Source: Symbiodinium natans
Taxonomy: Eukaryota; Sar; Dinophyceae; Suessiales; Symbiodiniaceae
Assembly: GCA_905221605.1 (NCBI GenBank)
Contig: CAJNDS010000205.1
Span: 62,001 to 126,000 of the forward strand
Reading direction: 5' to 3'
Length of the DNA: 64,000 nucleotides
Position numbers and translations under genes: made by a program
In this document: in pieces, positions 12,340-22,019 of the stretch
Position numbering within the stretch: position 1 is the stretch's first letter
How the letters are laid out: each line of letters opens with the position of its first letter
Notes under the pieces: model-generated
The model's input: only the letters and a program-made list of their open reading frames with translations
Database searches by the model: none
Told to the model about the DNA's origin: nothing

Positions 12340-13710
12340 CCCCGCGAGTAAAAAGGTGCGTGAGACAAAAATAAAAACGTCTACTATTAAAATCAACGAT
12401 TTTCCTCCTTCATTCGTGAGCTCTCTTGTCACCTGCTATTTCGCCCAGTTCCCAGGGAGTTACAGTTTCTAGGCTTCGAGTTCAGCGGCTTCCTGTTGCA
12501 CGCATAGAGTCCAAGAGATGATGGTTCTGGATTTGGGCTTATAGTTCCAGGTTTGGGGGCCGGCACCTGCAGCACACGCAAACCCATTCTACTAATCGTG
12601 TAGGACTTGCAATGCGACTAATTAGGGGATTGGCGTGTCCGCATTTTGCGGCAAGCCAGTGCTGGGGATTCGTGATTCAAAGGTATACCCACAGCCTAAC
12701 CAGTCGCAGGAATCGACTCCAAAAACGCGAGGCTCTTTTTGCACGCGCAAAACGCAGGCAAACTTCGAACAGCTTTTGCTTTTGGCTAGTTCAACACTCT
12801 GATCCCTTTGCTGTCAAACATAGGCTCCTCTTCTTCGGGATCGAAGAGTTCGCTCTGAACATCCTCGCCTTCCGAACGCACTAGCGAAAGCAGCTGAGGC
12901 GATTCTTCACACGCAGCTGAGGCGATTCTTCACACGCAGAAGGCACCAGAACATAAGCGAGCGGCGCACTTGCCACTACGCTTCGGTGGCTTAGGGATGC
13001 TACTGTGAGAGCTGAAACTGCACTCTGATGCATTTTCGCATCGAAACGTCCTGGAACCACCTTCCTGAAACGTAGATCCTCGATCCTCTCAGCTGTTTTG
13101 TGGCGGGGGTTGAGGCCTTCTGCTTCAGAGAGAGGAGATCAGCTTCAAAAAAAGCAAGGCCCTGGATGACAAGGTTTCTTGGCTTTCTGTTTCTTTTTGT
13201 TTGTAAAATTGGTTTTGGGCGGCCCTTCTTTTGCTCACTCGAAGCTGGCGCACATCAATGTTCGACACAAACCACTTCATCAAGAGTTCACTCGCAGGTT
13301 CAAGCTCAAAATCTTTGATGTCGACAGTGGGTGGAAGAGATTAGGGTTGTGGAGGCACCCAAAAGTTGGATACTGGGCCAACTCCTGAAACGGCTGAGGC
13401 CATGGAGACACAGCTTCATGAGCGAGTGCGTGTTTTCCAGTTTTGCATTGGTTTTCGTTTACAGAAATGCTGACGTGTTTTTCGCAATTATTTTTTTTTA
13501 AGAAAATTGGCTGCTTGCGACCCTCCGTGTTGGCTTGTGTCGAAAGTGATTAAGGCCCGTGCGAAAAAGGAAAACAACTTTGGCCCAAACGAGTGTGTTG
13601 GCGTACGCAAAAACCTGGCAAACGTGTGGGCGCCTCTGACCTCTTAACAGTAGGCCGGGCTGTTGTGAGGCATGTGCATAGGGCAGGTTCGTAACCATTC
13701 CCAATTGATT
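12340..13710. other. No supported gene; short direct repeat
   Basis: The only clear structure is a 25-bp direct duplication (AGCTGAGGCGATTCTTCACA and flank) at about 12893-12944. Reading frames around 13100-13390 are open but not recognised. Confidence 0.5.
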
Positions 13711-13717
13711 GTACTAT

Positions 13718-13766
13718 GTGGGACCCCCCCCCCCTTCGAACTAGGAATCTGGGGGGGGGGGGTCAC
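13718..13766. repeat. Poly-C/poly-G hairpin
   Basis: GTGGGAC plus a C run (13718-13734) pairs with a G run plus GTCAC (13750-13766) around a 15-base loop. It resembles other hairpins with G/C-rich arms in this window. Confidence 0.7.
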
Positions 13767-13939
13767 TCTCCGCCGGGCCTAATTTCGATTCTCCCCGGAC
13801 GGACGGGGCCTATGTTTCACAATAAGCCTGGGGACCATGAATGACGTGGCCCGTGAATCATCATGAATGACTTCTTTTTATTGCATATCAATATTAACCC
13901 ATAGGATTCGCACGGTGTCACGTTGAGTCATTGCAAGTC

Positions 13940-13942
<3 letters not shown>

Positions 13943-13998
<56 letters not shown>

Positions 13999-14075
13999 CA
14001 GGGAGGCAGGGAGGCAGGGAGGCAGGGAGGCGGAGGCAGGGAGGCAGCGAGGCAGCGAGGTAGCGAGGCAGGGAG
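13943..14075. repeat. (GA)n microsatellite followed by GGGAGGCA repeats
   Basis: About 27 GA dinucleotides (13943-13997), then GGGAGGCA and GCGAGGCA 8-mers to about 14075. Confidence 0.9.
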
Positions 14076-14159
14076 GAAGGTGAATCCCCGTTCGGGCCTC
14101 TGCTCGGTGGCTTTGACAGGGACCTTTACTGTTTCTGGTACGGGTCCCCATACTGTTTC

Positions 14160-14870
14160 TGGCAATCAGTGGCAAGCTGTGTCTTAAAAAATTCGCCCCG
14201 TCGAGCTATGTTCTTTTGTGGGTTATACGAGAAAATTAAGAGGGGAGAGGGCGTCCCCCCCCCCCATAGGGCGCACTGCTCAATGGCTTTGACGTGTCTC
14301 TGGTACAGAACTCTCTGGCAATCAAAAATACGCCCCGTCGAGACAGGTTGCTTGGGTTTTCAGAGAAAGTTAAGAAGGGAGAGTGAGTGCCCCCCCCCCC
14401 CCCTGGGGGTACAGGTCCCTCGACTGTCTTTGGTACGGGCCCCATGCTGTCTCTGTAAGCTTTGAAGTACGCCCCGTCGAGCCGGGTTCGAATGCGGGTC
14501 AAAGGAGAAGGTAAGAGGGGAGAGTGAGTCCCCCCCCTGCAAAGGCGAGCTCCAGCCTTTGTTCTTTGGTTTTTCCTGTCCTTGGCAAGCCCTAGAAATA
14601 CGCCTCGTCGAGCTAGCTTCCTTTGTGGTTATCAGACAAAGTTAAGAGGGGAGAGTGAGTCCCCTCCCCCCCCATGGGGCGTGCTCCAGCCTGCTCAAGG
14701 TCCCTCTAAAGTCTCCGGGTCCCCATACTACTGTCTCTGCCAATTAATGGTAAGCTTTCTCCAAGCCTAGAAATACTCCCCCGAGGGAGGTTCCTTTGTG
14801 GCTTTTCAGAGAAAGTCTGGCAATCAATGGCAAGCTCTAAGCCTAGAAATGCACACGTCGAGCTAGGTTT
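14160..14870 (+). repeat. Tandem family of ~135-bp units with a tRNA-like box
   Basis: Six diverged units share the core CGCCCCGTCGAGCTAGGTTC, then AAGTTAAGAGGGGAGAGTGAG, then a C run. Core copies lie near 14199, 14336, 14476, 14606, 14777 and 14856. Spacing is about 130-170 bp, with the last unit truncated. The third unit contains GGTTCGAATGC, close to an RNA polymerase III B box, and units often start TGGCAATCAATGGCAAGC, which is loosely A-box-like. A tandem SINE-like or tRNA-derived origin is possible but unproven. Confidence 0.7.
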
Positions 14871-14891
14871 TTTTCTAATCCTTCCGCTCGT

Positions 14892-15263
14892 CGCAAGCGG
14901 CGCCAAACATACCCCGAGCTCGCGAGCGCGCGACGGGCGCGTCTCGTTGTTGTCGGGGTCGAGGTTGGCGGGCGCTTCGGTGCTGAAGCCGCCTCCTTCC
15001 TACGCCACCTCGCGCGGCACCGCGCTTCCAGCCTCCCGCCGCCGCTCCGGGCCGCTGCCAGTGCCGGCTGGGTCCAGCGCTGGTCCGGCTTCCTCGCGGT
15101 CGCCGCTATGCGCGCCTATGCGGCCTCCTTCCTGGAGCTGCCGCCTGGGGGTGACCTCTGCGATGCGGGAGAGGCGCCTGACCTGCACGAGGTCCTCGCT
15201 GAGGTCCGCGGTGGCCCCGCACTGCTCGCAAGCCGTCTCCCGGCGCCTCGAACCGGCCCGTAG
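14892..15263 (+). pseudogene. LINE ORF2 C-terminal fragment (least decayed copy)
   Basis: An uninterrupted frame of 123 codons ends at TAG 15261-15263. It reads RKRRQTYPEL, then RLVVVGVEVGGRFGAEAA, then a tract rich in LARHRASSLPPPL, then SFLELPPGGDL and LHEVLAEVRG. The same series (RKRRDTYPEL, VVVGVEVGGRF, LARQRAAAVPAHLRP, SLLELPP) occurs at 19.69-20.3 kb. I recognise it as the C-terminal end of a dinoflagellate LINE reverse-transcriptase polyprotein. The upstream RT part is absent, so this is a truncated copy cut off at its 5' side, abutting the 135-bp tandem family. Confidence 0.65.
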
Positions 15264-15468
15264 TTGGTAGGGCTTCTTGCACAGGGACCGCGGCGACCGT
15301 TCGTAAAAAGGCGTGGGGGAAAAAACTAGAAGAGGGATGGCCCGAAAGCATCGATTTGCCGTGCGTTGACTCCATGCAGTTGACTCTTTGCAGCCGAAGT
15401 GTATGCACTTGGACATGTATGCACTTACATGGTTGCATAGTCACTTGTACACTGCACTTGTCTGATTT

Positions 15469-15890
15469 GCGATGGTTTTGGAACCAGCGAATTCGGGGAC
15501 CATGGTATACTTGCGATGCTTTTTGAACCAGCGAATTCGGGGACCATGGTTTTCGCGATGGTTTTTGGAACCAGCGAATTCGGGGACCATGGTTTTTGCG
15601 ATGGTTTTGGAAACAGCGATTTCGGGGACCATGGTATTTGCGATGCTTGTGGAAACAGCGAATTCGGGGACCATAGTATTTGCGATGGTTGATGGTTTTG
15701 GAACCACGATATTTGCGAGGTTTTCGAGGCCCCGGAATTCGAGTCCCACGACATTTGCAAGGGTTTCGAGGAATTCGAGTCCCAATATTTGCGAGGTTTT
15801 CGAGGCCCGGAATTCGAGTCCCACGACATTTGCAAGGGTTTCGAGGAATTCGAGTCCCGCGATATTTGCGATGGTTTATTTGCGATGGGT
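15469..15890. repeat. Minisatellites A and B (42-44 bp units)
   Basis: A: about five copies of a unit starting GCGATGGTTTTGGAACCAGC and ending in ACCATGGTATTT (15469-15690). B: copies of TTTGCGAGGTTTTCGAGG plus CCCGGAATTCGAGTCCCACG (15705-15880). Both share the TATTTGCGA-GG-TTTT core and the GAATTCG block. Confidence 0.85.
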
Positions 15891-15959
15891 TTCGACATGC
15901 AAGCTCCGGGTGTCCACGGCGGGAATGCTATTTGCGAGGTTTTCAAGTACGTCCGGAAT

Positions 15960-16330
15960 TCCGCTTCCATGCTATTTGCGGTGTTTTCAAGCGCCCAGAT
16001 GTCCGTTACCATGCTATTTGCAGTGTTTTCAAGCGCCCAGATGTCCGTTACCATGCTATTTGCGGTGTTTTCAAGCGCCCAGATGTCCGTTACCATGCTA
16101 TTTGCAGTGTTTTCAAGCGCCCAGATGTCCGTTATCATGCTATTTGCGGCGTTTTCATGCGCCCAAATGTCAGTTACCATGCTATTTGCGGCGTTTTCAA
16201 GCGCCCAAATGTCAGTTACCATGCTATTTGCGGTGTTTTCAAGCGCCCAGATGTCCGTTACCATGCTATTTGCGGTGTTTTCAGGTGGCCAGATGTCCGT
16301 TACCATGCTATTTGCGGTGTTTTCAGACGC
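15960..16330. repeat. Minisatellite C (42-bp unit, about 8-9 copies)
   Basis: Unit CATGCTATTTGCGGTGTTTT then CAAGCGCCCAGATGTCCGTT and AC. The length is exactly 42, so all frames stay open. That creates long spurious open frames on both strands, with 14-residue periodicity. Confidence 0.9.
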
Positions 16331-16345
16331 CCAGGGCGTCCGCGG

Positions 16346-16790
16346 CGTACTATACGTCTGTGCTACAAAAAGTCGACTTTCCAGCCACGGAAGCTCCGCG
16401 TGCGCGGCGTACTACGTGAGTACTACAAAAAGTCGACTTTCCAGCCACGGAAGCTCCGGGCGTCCCCGGCGTACTATACGTCTGTGCTACAAAAGTCGAC
16501 TTTCCAGCTACGGAAGCTCCGCGTGTGCGCGGCGTACTACGTTTGTACTACAAAAGTCGACTTTCCAGCCACGGAAGCTCCGGGCGTCCCCGGCGTACTT
16601 TACGTCTGTACTACAAAAGTCGACTTTCCAGCTACGGAAGCTCCGCGTGGCGTACTACGTTTGTACTACAAAAGTCGACTTTCCAGCCACGGAAGCTCCG
16701 GGCGTCCCCTGCGTACTACGTTTGTACTACAAAACTCGATTTTCCAGCCACGGAAGTCCCCGGCGTACTACGTCTGTACTACACAAGTCG
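16346..16790. repeat. Minisatellite D (~60-bp unit, two alternating forms)
   Basis: Core CTACAAAAGTCGACTTTCCA then GCCACGGAAGCTCCG, seven to eight copies. Forms with GCGTGCGCGGCGTACTACG and forms with GGCGTCCCCGGCGTACTATA alternate, giving a dimeric higher-order repeat. Confidence 0.85.
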
Positions 16791-16804
16791 AAAAACAAAC
16801 GCAA

Positions 16805-17190
16805 AAAACGCAAAAACACTAGAGGGGTTACGTTTGCATGTCAAGAAATGCAAAAACACGAGGGTTTCGGCACCGCGCCAACGCCGAAAGCCGCAGAGGG
16901 GTTACGTTTGTATGTCAAAAAACGCAAAAACACCACGGTTTTGGCACCGTGCCAACGCCGAAACCCGCAGAGGGTTGTCTGCGGCCACGAAAAAAAGTAC
17001 CAAAAACGAAACCGCGACCCGGCGATCACCCGCAGAGGGTTGTCCGCGGCCACAAAGAAACGTAAAAAAACGACGGTTTTGGCACCGCGACCACGCCGAA
17101 ACCCGCAGAGGGTTGTCCGCGCAAATCAAGAAACGTAAAAAAACGACGGTTTTAGCACCGCGACCACGCCGAAACCCGCAGAGGGTTGCA
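16805..17190. repeat. Minisatellite E (~70-bp unit)
   Basis: Five copies of a unit containing AACGCAAAAACACCACGG, TTTTGGCACCG, CGCCGAAACCCGCAGAGG and GTTGTCCGCGGCCACGAA, with length variation between copies. Confidence 0.85.
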
Positions 17191-17327
17191 ATCCCGATTG
17201 GCGATGTCAACCCAGCCCGCCGCCTTAGAAAGAGTACTTTTAATTTAGAAATCTAGGACTGGGTACGAAGGTCTAGTAAATTCTACGTAAATCTAGAAAT
17301 TTGTATTCACTGATTACTAAATTCTAT

Positions 17328-17706
17328 GCAATTCACTCTATGCACTTCACTCTATGCACTTCACTCTATGCACTTCACTCTATGCACTTCACTCTATGCA
17401 CTTCACTCTATGCACTTCACTCTATGCACTTCACTCTACGCACTTCACTCTATGCACTTCACTCTATGCGCTTCACTCTGTGCACTTCACTCTGTGCACT
17501 TGCCTCTATGCACTTCACTCTATGCACTTTGCTCTATGCGCTTCACTCTATGCACTTCGCTCTATGCACTTCACTCTATGCACTTCGCTCTATGCACTTC
17601 ACTCTATGCACTTCACTCTATGCACTTCACTCTATGCACTTCACTCTATGCATTTCGCTCTATGCACTTCACTCTATGCACTTCACTCTATGCACTTCAG
17701 TCTATG
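17328..17706. repeat. 14-bp satellite CACTCTATGCACTT
   Basis: About 27 copies, with occasional TGTGCACTT, TTTGCTC and CATTTCG variants. The earlier block at 15395-15450 contains single copies of TATGCACTT, a possible seed. Open frames across this array are repeat artefacts. Confidence 0.9.
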
Positions 17707-17719
17707 TTGTTGTGTCAGG

Positions 17720-18560
17720 GGCTTCCGCACGGAAGAACCCTTCGCGATGCTTTCGGGAAAAAACCTTTCTGTCTTGTCAGCGACAGTTAACCCCCCCTCA
17801 AGAAGACCTGGCCACCCACCGGTACTCTTACTCTTCCAGAGCATCGAAAAACAGGTGCGCCTTTAGTGGTGATTTCCCCATAACACTGAAACACGAATCA
17901 TACCTCTGGAAGAGTCCCCCGACCCCCCCCAAGGCATGATTTTTTGAAATAGGCCTGGGCCTATTTTGCCCCCCCCACTCACCTCCCCCCCCCGCGAGGG
18001 TGGGGGAATTATGTGGGAAAAACAAAGTACGCGAAGACAGCAATTTGGCTCGCTGTGGCCGGCTTCTAGCTTAACAACGCGGCGCGCGAATTAAACACGC
18101 GTCACTCTGCAGCTTACAATTACAAGCGAGGCGGAAATTTACTAGGAAGAAGCGGTGGCCCTGCTCTACGAGGGCCGGGCCGGCGCCGCGGGCACCAGAC
18201 CATGCGGGTCTGGCCGGGCCTGCGCCTCGTGGGCGCGGGGGGCAAGGTGGCCAAGGGCTGCTTCGTCGCTGTGTCAGAAGCGAGCCCGGAGAGCGTGAAG
18301 CTCGAAACGCGCAAGCGCTTCACGCACGCGGAGCTCTTGCGCCACACGCGGCACCTACGCCAGCTGCCAGGGCCTCACGCTGCAGTGGGCTGCAGGGCCG
18401 GGTGCGCCGGTGCGACACCATGAGCCCGCACTTCGAGCTGCGCCACCTGTACGTTCGAGCTGCTGTCCGTGCTCTAAACGGTCTGCGCGTTCAAACCGCC
18501 AGCAGCCTCTGGGAGGGCCCTAAGGCACCGGGCGAGAGTGTGCCATAGTGTGCCTTATGG
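17720..18560. other. C-rich spacer and unrecognised open frame
   Basis: C/G runs at about 17789-17800 and 17960-18005. At 18202-18423 (+) an open frame reads LVGAGGKVAKGCFVAVSEAS then LETRKRFTHAELLRH. It is GC-rich and protein-like but not recognised. It lies beside LINE debris and may be another LINE portion. Confidence 0.35.
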
Positions 18561-19080
18561 GGTCAAAGGCATCGATGCCAGCAATTCGCACCATGGCCGC
18601 CAGTCACGGCGGAGTCGTGCATAGTCGTGCGAGGCAGCATACTCGGCCGTCGCGGCTGCGGCAGAGCGCGAAGGAGGTAGTTGGCCCGCGGGGCGGCGCA
18701 GTAGTGCAGTAGCAGCCAGGCAGCCTGCAAGTCCCTCACGAGCGGGATGTTGGAGCAGGCGATCGTGCTCCTCGCGCTTCTGCGCGAGCCGCAGACGCAC
18801 ATGCGCGTCGCTGCCGAAAGGGGTGCCAAGGACCGTGCGCCCTTGCTGCTGTGGCGGGCGCGCCCAGTCCCCAACCCAGATTGCGGTGTCAGCGTCCCCG
18901 GCAACTCAGGCCGCGCGAGGAGGCCCTGGAGCATGGCCTGCCGGGACACGTGGTCGTAGGATGTCGTAGGCACCACTGGTGTCCACAGACAAGATGGTTG
19001 CACGCGGGTCGACTTCCGTGGCAGCCCGCAGGACACGCGGAAGGGCCTCATTGCCGGCTCGTGTGCTAAGCCCGTATTGG
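18560..19080 (-). pseudogene. LINE reverse-transcriptase domain remnant
   Basis: The minus strand reads SYDHVSRQAMLQGLLARPEL (about 18967 down) and LVRDLQAAWLLLHYCAAPRA then NYLLRALP (about 18735 down). These match my memory of the palm and post-palm region of dinoflagellate LINE RTs. The intervening catalytic FLDD-type motif is not intact in any frame I can read, and several frameshifts are needed, so it is a dead copy. Confidence 0.6.
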
Positions 19081-19691
19081 TGAGGGAGGCAACCCGAATG
19101 GCCGCCAGGGCTGCGTCCGGCCTATCCGCCTGCCAGATGTTGCGCGGCGCAGTGGAGAAGCTAGCTATCGACCTCGTCATCCAGCAGGATGCGGAGGTGC
19201 TCAGCAGTGGCGCCGGAGGGACCCGCAGCAGCCCCACGCTTGCAGTTTTCAGGCAAGCAAGGAACGCTGGCAAAGAAAAGGGGCACGGCTCATGCGGAAC
19301 AAAGTTAGCAATCTCAGACGGCATGGGGTCGTACGGTTCGGGTGGAGTTCTGCGAGGGTGGCGTCGGTGGCGGGCTCAGCAACGAGGGCCCGGCCCGCAG
19401 CTGAGAGCTCGCCGAAATGGACTAGAGCCGCCACGTGCCGCCCGAGTTTCGGGATCGTGCCGCCCGAGCTTCGGGATCAGCATAAAAGGAGGAACATTTC
19501 GGGCAGCCTCATGCGGGGCAGTGCGCGAGGCAGCCTGGAGGAGGGAAGGGGCCACTCGAAAGCTTCGCAACGGCGCACAAGCTCGCCCGGCGCAACGCGC
19601 GTCGCACCGGCTGTCCGATGCGAAACCATGCGCGGGGCAAGAAGGAAGAGCTTCCAGCCCCGGAGCATCCCGGAGCTCCAGTTGAGGCGAC

Positions 19692-20300
19692 GTGCGTTCC
19701 GATATCAGTTCCAGGCCTGCTCGCATGGCCGTGCGGATAGGGGCACCCTGGAGCGTGAGGACACGGCTCCGGGTCGCTGACATGAATGTCCAGGTCCCGG
19801 TCACGGACGGGCGGCGCATCGAGGTCGTCGCCAACGGCCTCCCACTGTGGCATGGGGCCCAACTCGCCCTCGACGCCACCATAGTCTCGCCGGTCACCCG
19901 CTCCGGCGACCCCCACCCGCGCGCCGACACGCAGCCCGGCTGGGCCGTTGACAATGCCGCCAGACGCAAGCGACGCGACACCTACCCTGAGCTCACGCGG
20001 GCGCGTCGCTGCCGCCTCGTCGTCGTCGGCGTCGAGGTCGGCGGCCGCTTTGTGGCAGAGGCTGCGATGTTGCTGCGCCTGCTCGCCCGTCAGCGTGCCG
20101 CCGCCGTGCCGGCACACCTCCGACCGGCTGCGCAGGCCGCCTGGGTCGCACGGTGGGCTGCACTGCTCGCTGTCGCGTCCCAGCGCGCCTACGCGAGTTC
20201 CTTGCTCGAGCTCCCGCCCGCTGCCGAGCTGCACGGGGAGCAGGCAGCGCCGCCGCTGCATGAGCTCTTGGCTGATGGCCGCTGGGACCACCCCCGCAGC
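19692..20300 (+). pseudogene. LINE ORF2 C-terminal fragment
   Basis: An open frame reads LALDATIVSPVTRSG, then RKRRDTYPEL, VVVGVEVGGRFVAEAAMLL, LARQRAAAVPAHLRPAA, RWAALLAVASQRAYAS and LHELLADGRW. Same region as the 14.89-15.26 kb fragment but longer at the N side. It lies on the plus strand while the RT remnant just upstream is on the minus strand, so they come from different insertions or an inversion. Confidence 0.65.
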
Positions 20301-20309
20301 ATCAAGCAA

Positions 20310-21770
20310 GAGCGGGACGTACACCTCAGAGTTGGTGCCAGCAAGCAGGGGGAACGGCGGAGGCGCAGCATCAACATACTGGACGACGGCCCACCTGTCC
20401 GTAAAAGGGGTCTGGCCTCCACGCATTCTTCGAGGCGGGAGAGTAAATATTTGTTGTTTCCGCACGCCTGTCTGACGTCCACATCGGGACCAGACCCACC
20501 TCTGCAACTCCAAACCGGGCGTCTGGGCCCTTGCTCGTTTTCTCTGCTCCAGCAAGGCCGTGCAGGTTCTGTCTCAGTCTCGTGGGGCCTACCCTTTTGG
20601 CCATAAACGGCTTTTTCAGCAGCTTGTCAGGCTAATCGTATTCTGGTGTGTTTCGCGCCGCCCTCAGCTGTAAGATGTATCCCCATTATACTCCTACGCA
20701 ACCCTTTTTTTACGCGCGCTCACTTCGAGCCCATTGGCTCTGGGGCCACTGTGCCCTCAAGGAAGCTTGGTCGCATTCGCCATTTCGAACCCTTCACGGA
20801 AAGCGGCGATGACATCTTCGGAGCTGCTCTGCGATGCCGGGGGGGGGGATTTGGTGTCGGCCGCAGTAACGTCCGTCGACCATTTCGCTCACTCACTCAC
20901 TCAGTCGCTGTTGACACTTCATGTATATACTCACCTTCCCATCCCTGCATGCTGCATGCCACCTTAACCCCAAGGCGACGCGGTATCCTGCAGTGAAATT
21001 TTATTGTCCTCGAGCTTGTACGAGCGTGGCAAGCTTTACATCATCTGTGCCGTCCAGGCCAAGCCGAAGCACCTATGTGCACGATCCCTCAACTTTTGCA
21101 CTCTGGGATGGCAAAACTTGTGGAGCGCACACTGGCCCTAGAACGAAGCACTGCGAAGCTAGGTGAGGAGCAGCACGGGAAGAAGCCTGCTTCATAAGGG
21201 TGTGTGCGAAGTGAACACGAAACAACTTTCAGATTGGTTTGTTCATGCACAAAAGATATTCAATGTACGCATGAGTGAAATGAATGCGGCAATAATATCA
21301 TGAAAGGAGAAGAGATAGAATGCAACAGGTGTTTATTAAGCGAATTATCTGTAAAATATTAAGAACATAAAAAACAACATAATTTTAATAAAGGAGAGAA
21401 CGTAGTGAGCCTGTAAACTATGTAACTGAGGCAAAAAAGGGCCTCATAAATTACATAGGTTTTAGCTTTTTTCACACAGTCAAACCACCATTCATTTCCC
21501 CTTCACGCTGCGCTCAGCCACGTGCCGCCGCGGAGGTGACGCCCGTCCCCCCCGACCTCCGACCTCAACGAGGACATGCAGCAGAAAAAGGGTGCGCGAG
21601 AAAAAAAGGCCCATGTGATCATGCGTGTCATGCTGCATGTGTAGTTCCCTAGCCACGACTGCATTGTGCCTTTCTGTCAGCAGCAGACTTTAGAGGCCTG
21701 GATGTAAAAAGGCTCTACATGGGGCAAACTCGCCCTAGCCGCCATCGTCTGTCACTCGGTCAGGGGAACC
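20310..21770. other. No supported gene; A+T-rich spacer
   Basis: 21200-21480 is clearly A+T-richer than its surroundings and holds no open frame of note. No polymerase III box or structured RNA was recognised. Confidence 0.5.
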
Positions 21771-22010
21771 CCGCCTGCCTGCCAGCTCCCAGTCAGGGTG
21801 GGCCGTTGACAGCGCCGCCCTCCCCGGAGCTTACAAGGGCACGCCGCTGCCGCTTCGTTGTTGTCGGCTTCTTTGGCATGTGGGGCTGAAGCGGCGACGC
21901 TGTTGCGTTTTTTTGCACGCCGCGCGGTCCGCTGATGTGGCACATGTGGCACGATGGGCGGCGCTGATGGCGAGCGCCCTGCTTGAGCTCACACTCGCTG
22001 GTGGGGTGAA
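21770..22010 (+). pseudogene. Short decayed LINE C-terminal fragment
   Basis: Nucleotide and protein similarity to the 19.7-20.3 kb copy: GGGCCGTTGACA then GCGCC, CCGGAGCTTACAAGGGCACG, and CCGCTTCGTTGTTGTCGGCT correspond to the ELTRARRCRLVVVG stretch. Frameshifts and deletions follow almost at once. Confidence 0.55.
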
Positions 22011-22019
22011 CCGACCGCC

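Noticed and set aside
11941-12368. Poly-Ala, poly-(Leu-Arg) and Cys-Gly open frames
   Set aside because: All come from the 9-bp CAGCAGCCG array, open in every frame and on both strands; no flanking protein pattern.
14470-14500. A tRNA gene at GGTTCGAATGC
   Set aside because: No cloverleaf, acceptor stem or anticodon arm could be built around it; only a B-box-like motif remains.
15469-16330. CRISPR-like regularly spaced repeats
   Set aside because: Units are contiguous with no unique spacers, no cas genes, and the DNA is eukaryotic; they are minisatellites.
15425-17256. Long open frames of 240-450 codons with 14-residue repeats on both strands
   Set aside because: Produced by 42-bp and similar minisatellites whose length is a multiple of three; no domain, and several frames are open at once.
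17301-17939. Open frames with repeating LCTSLYALHSMHFT
   Set aside because: Artefact of the 14-bp CACTCTATGCACTT satellite, read in three frames.
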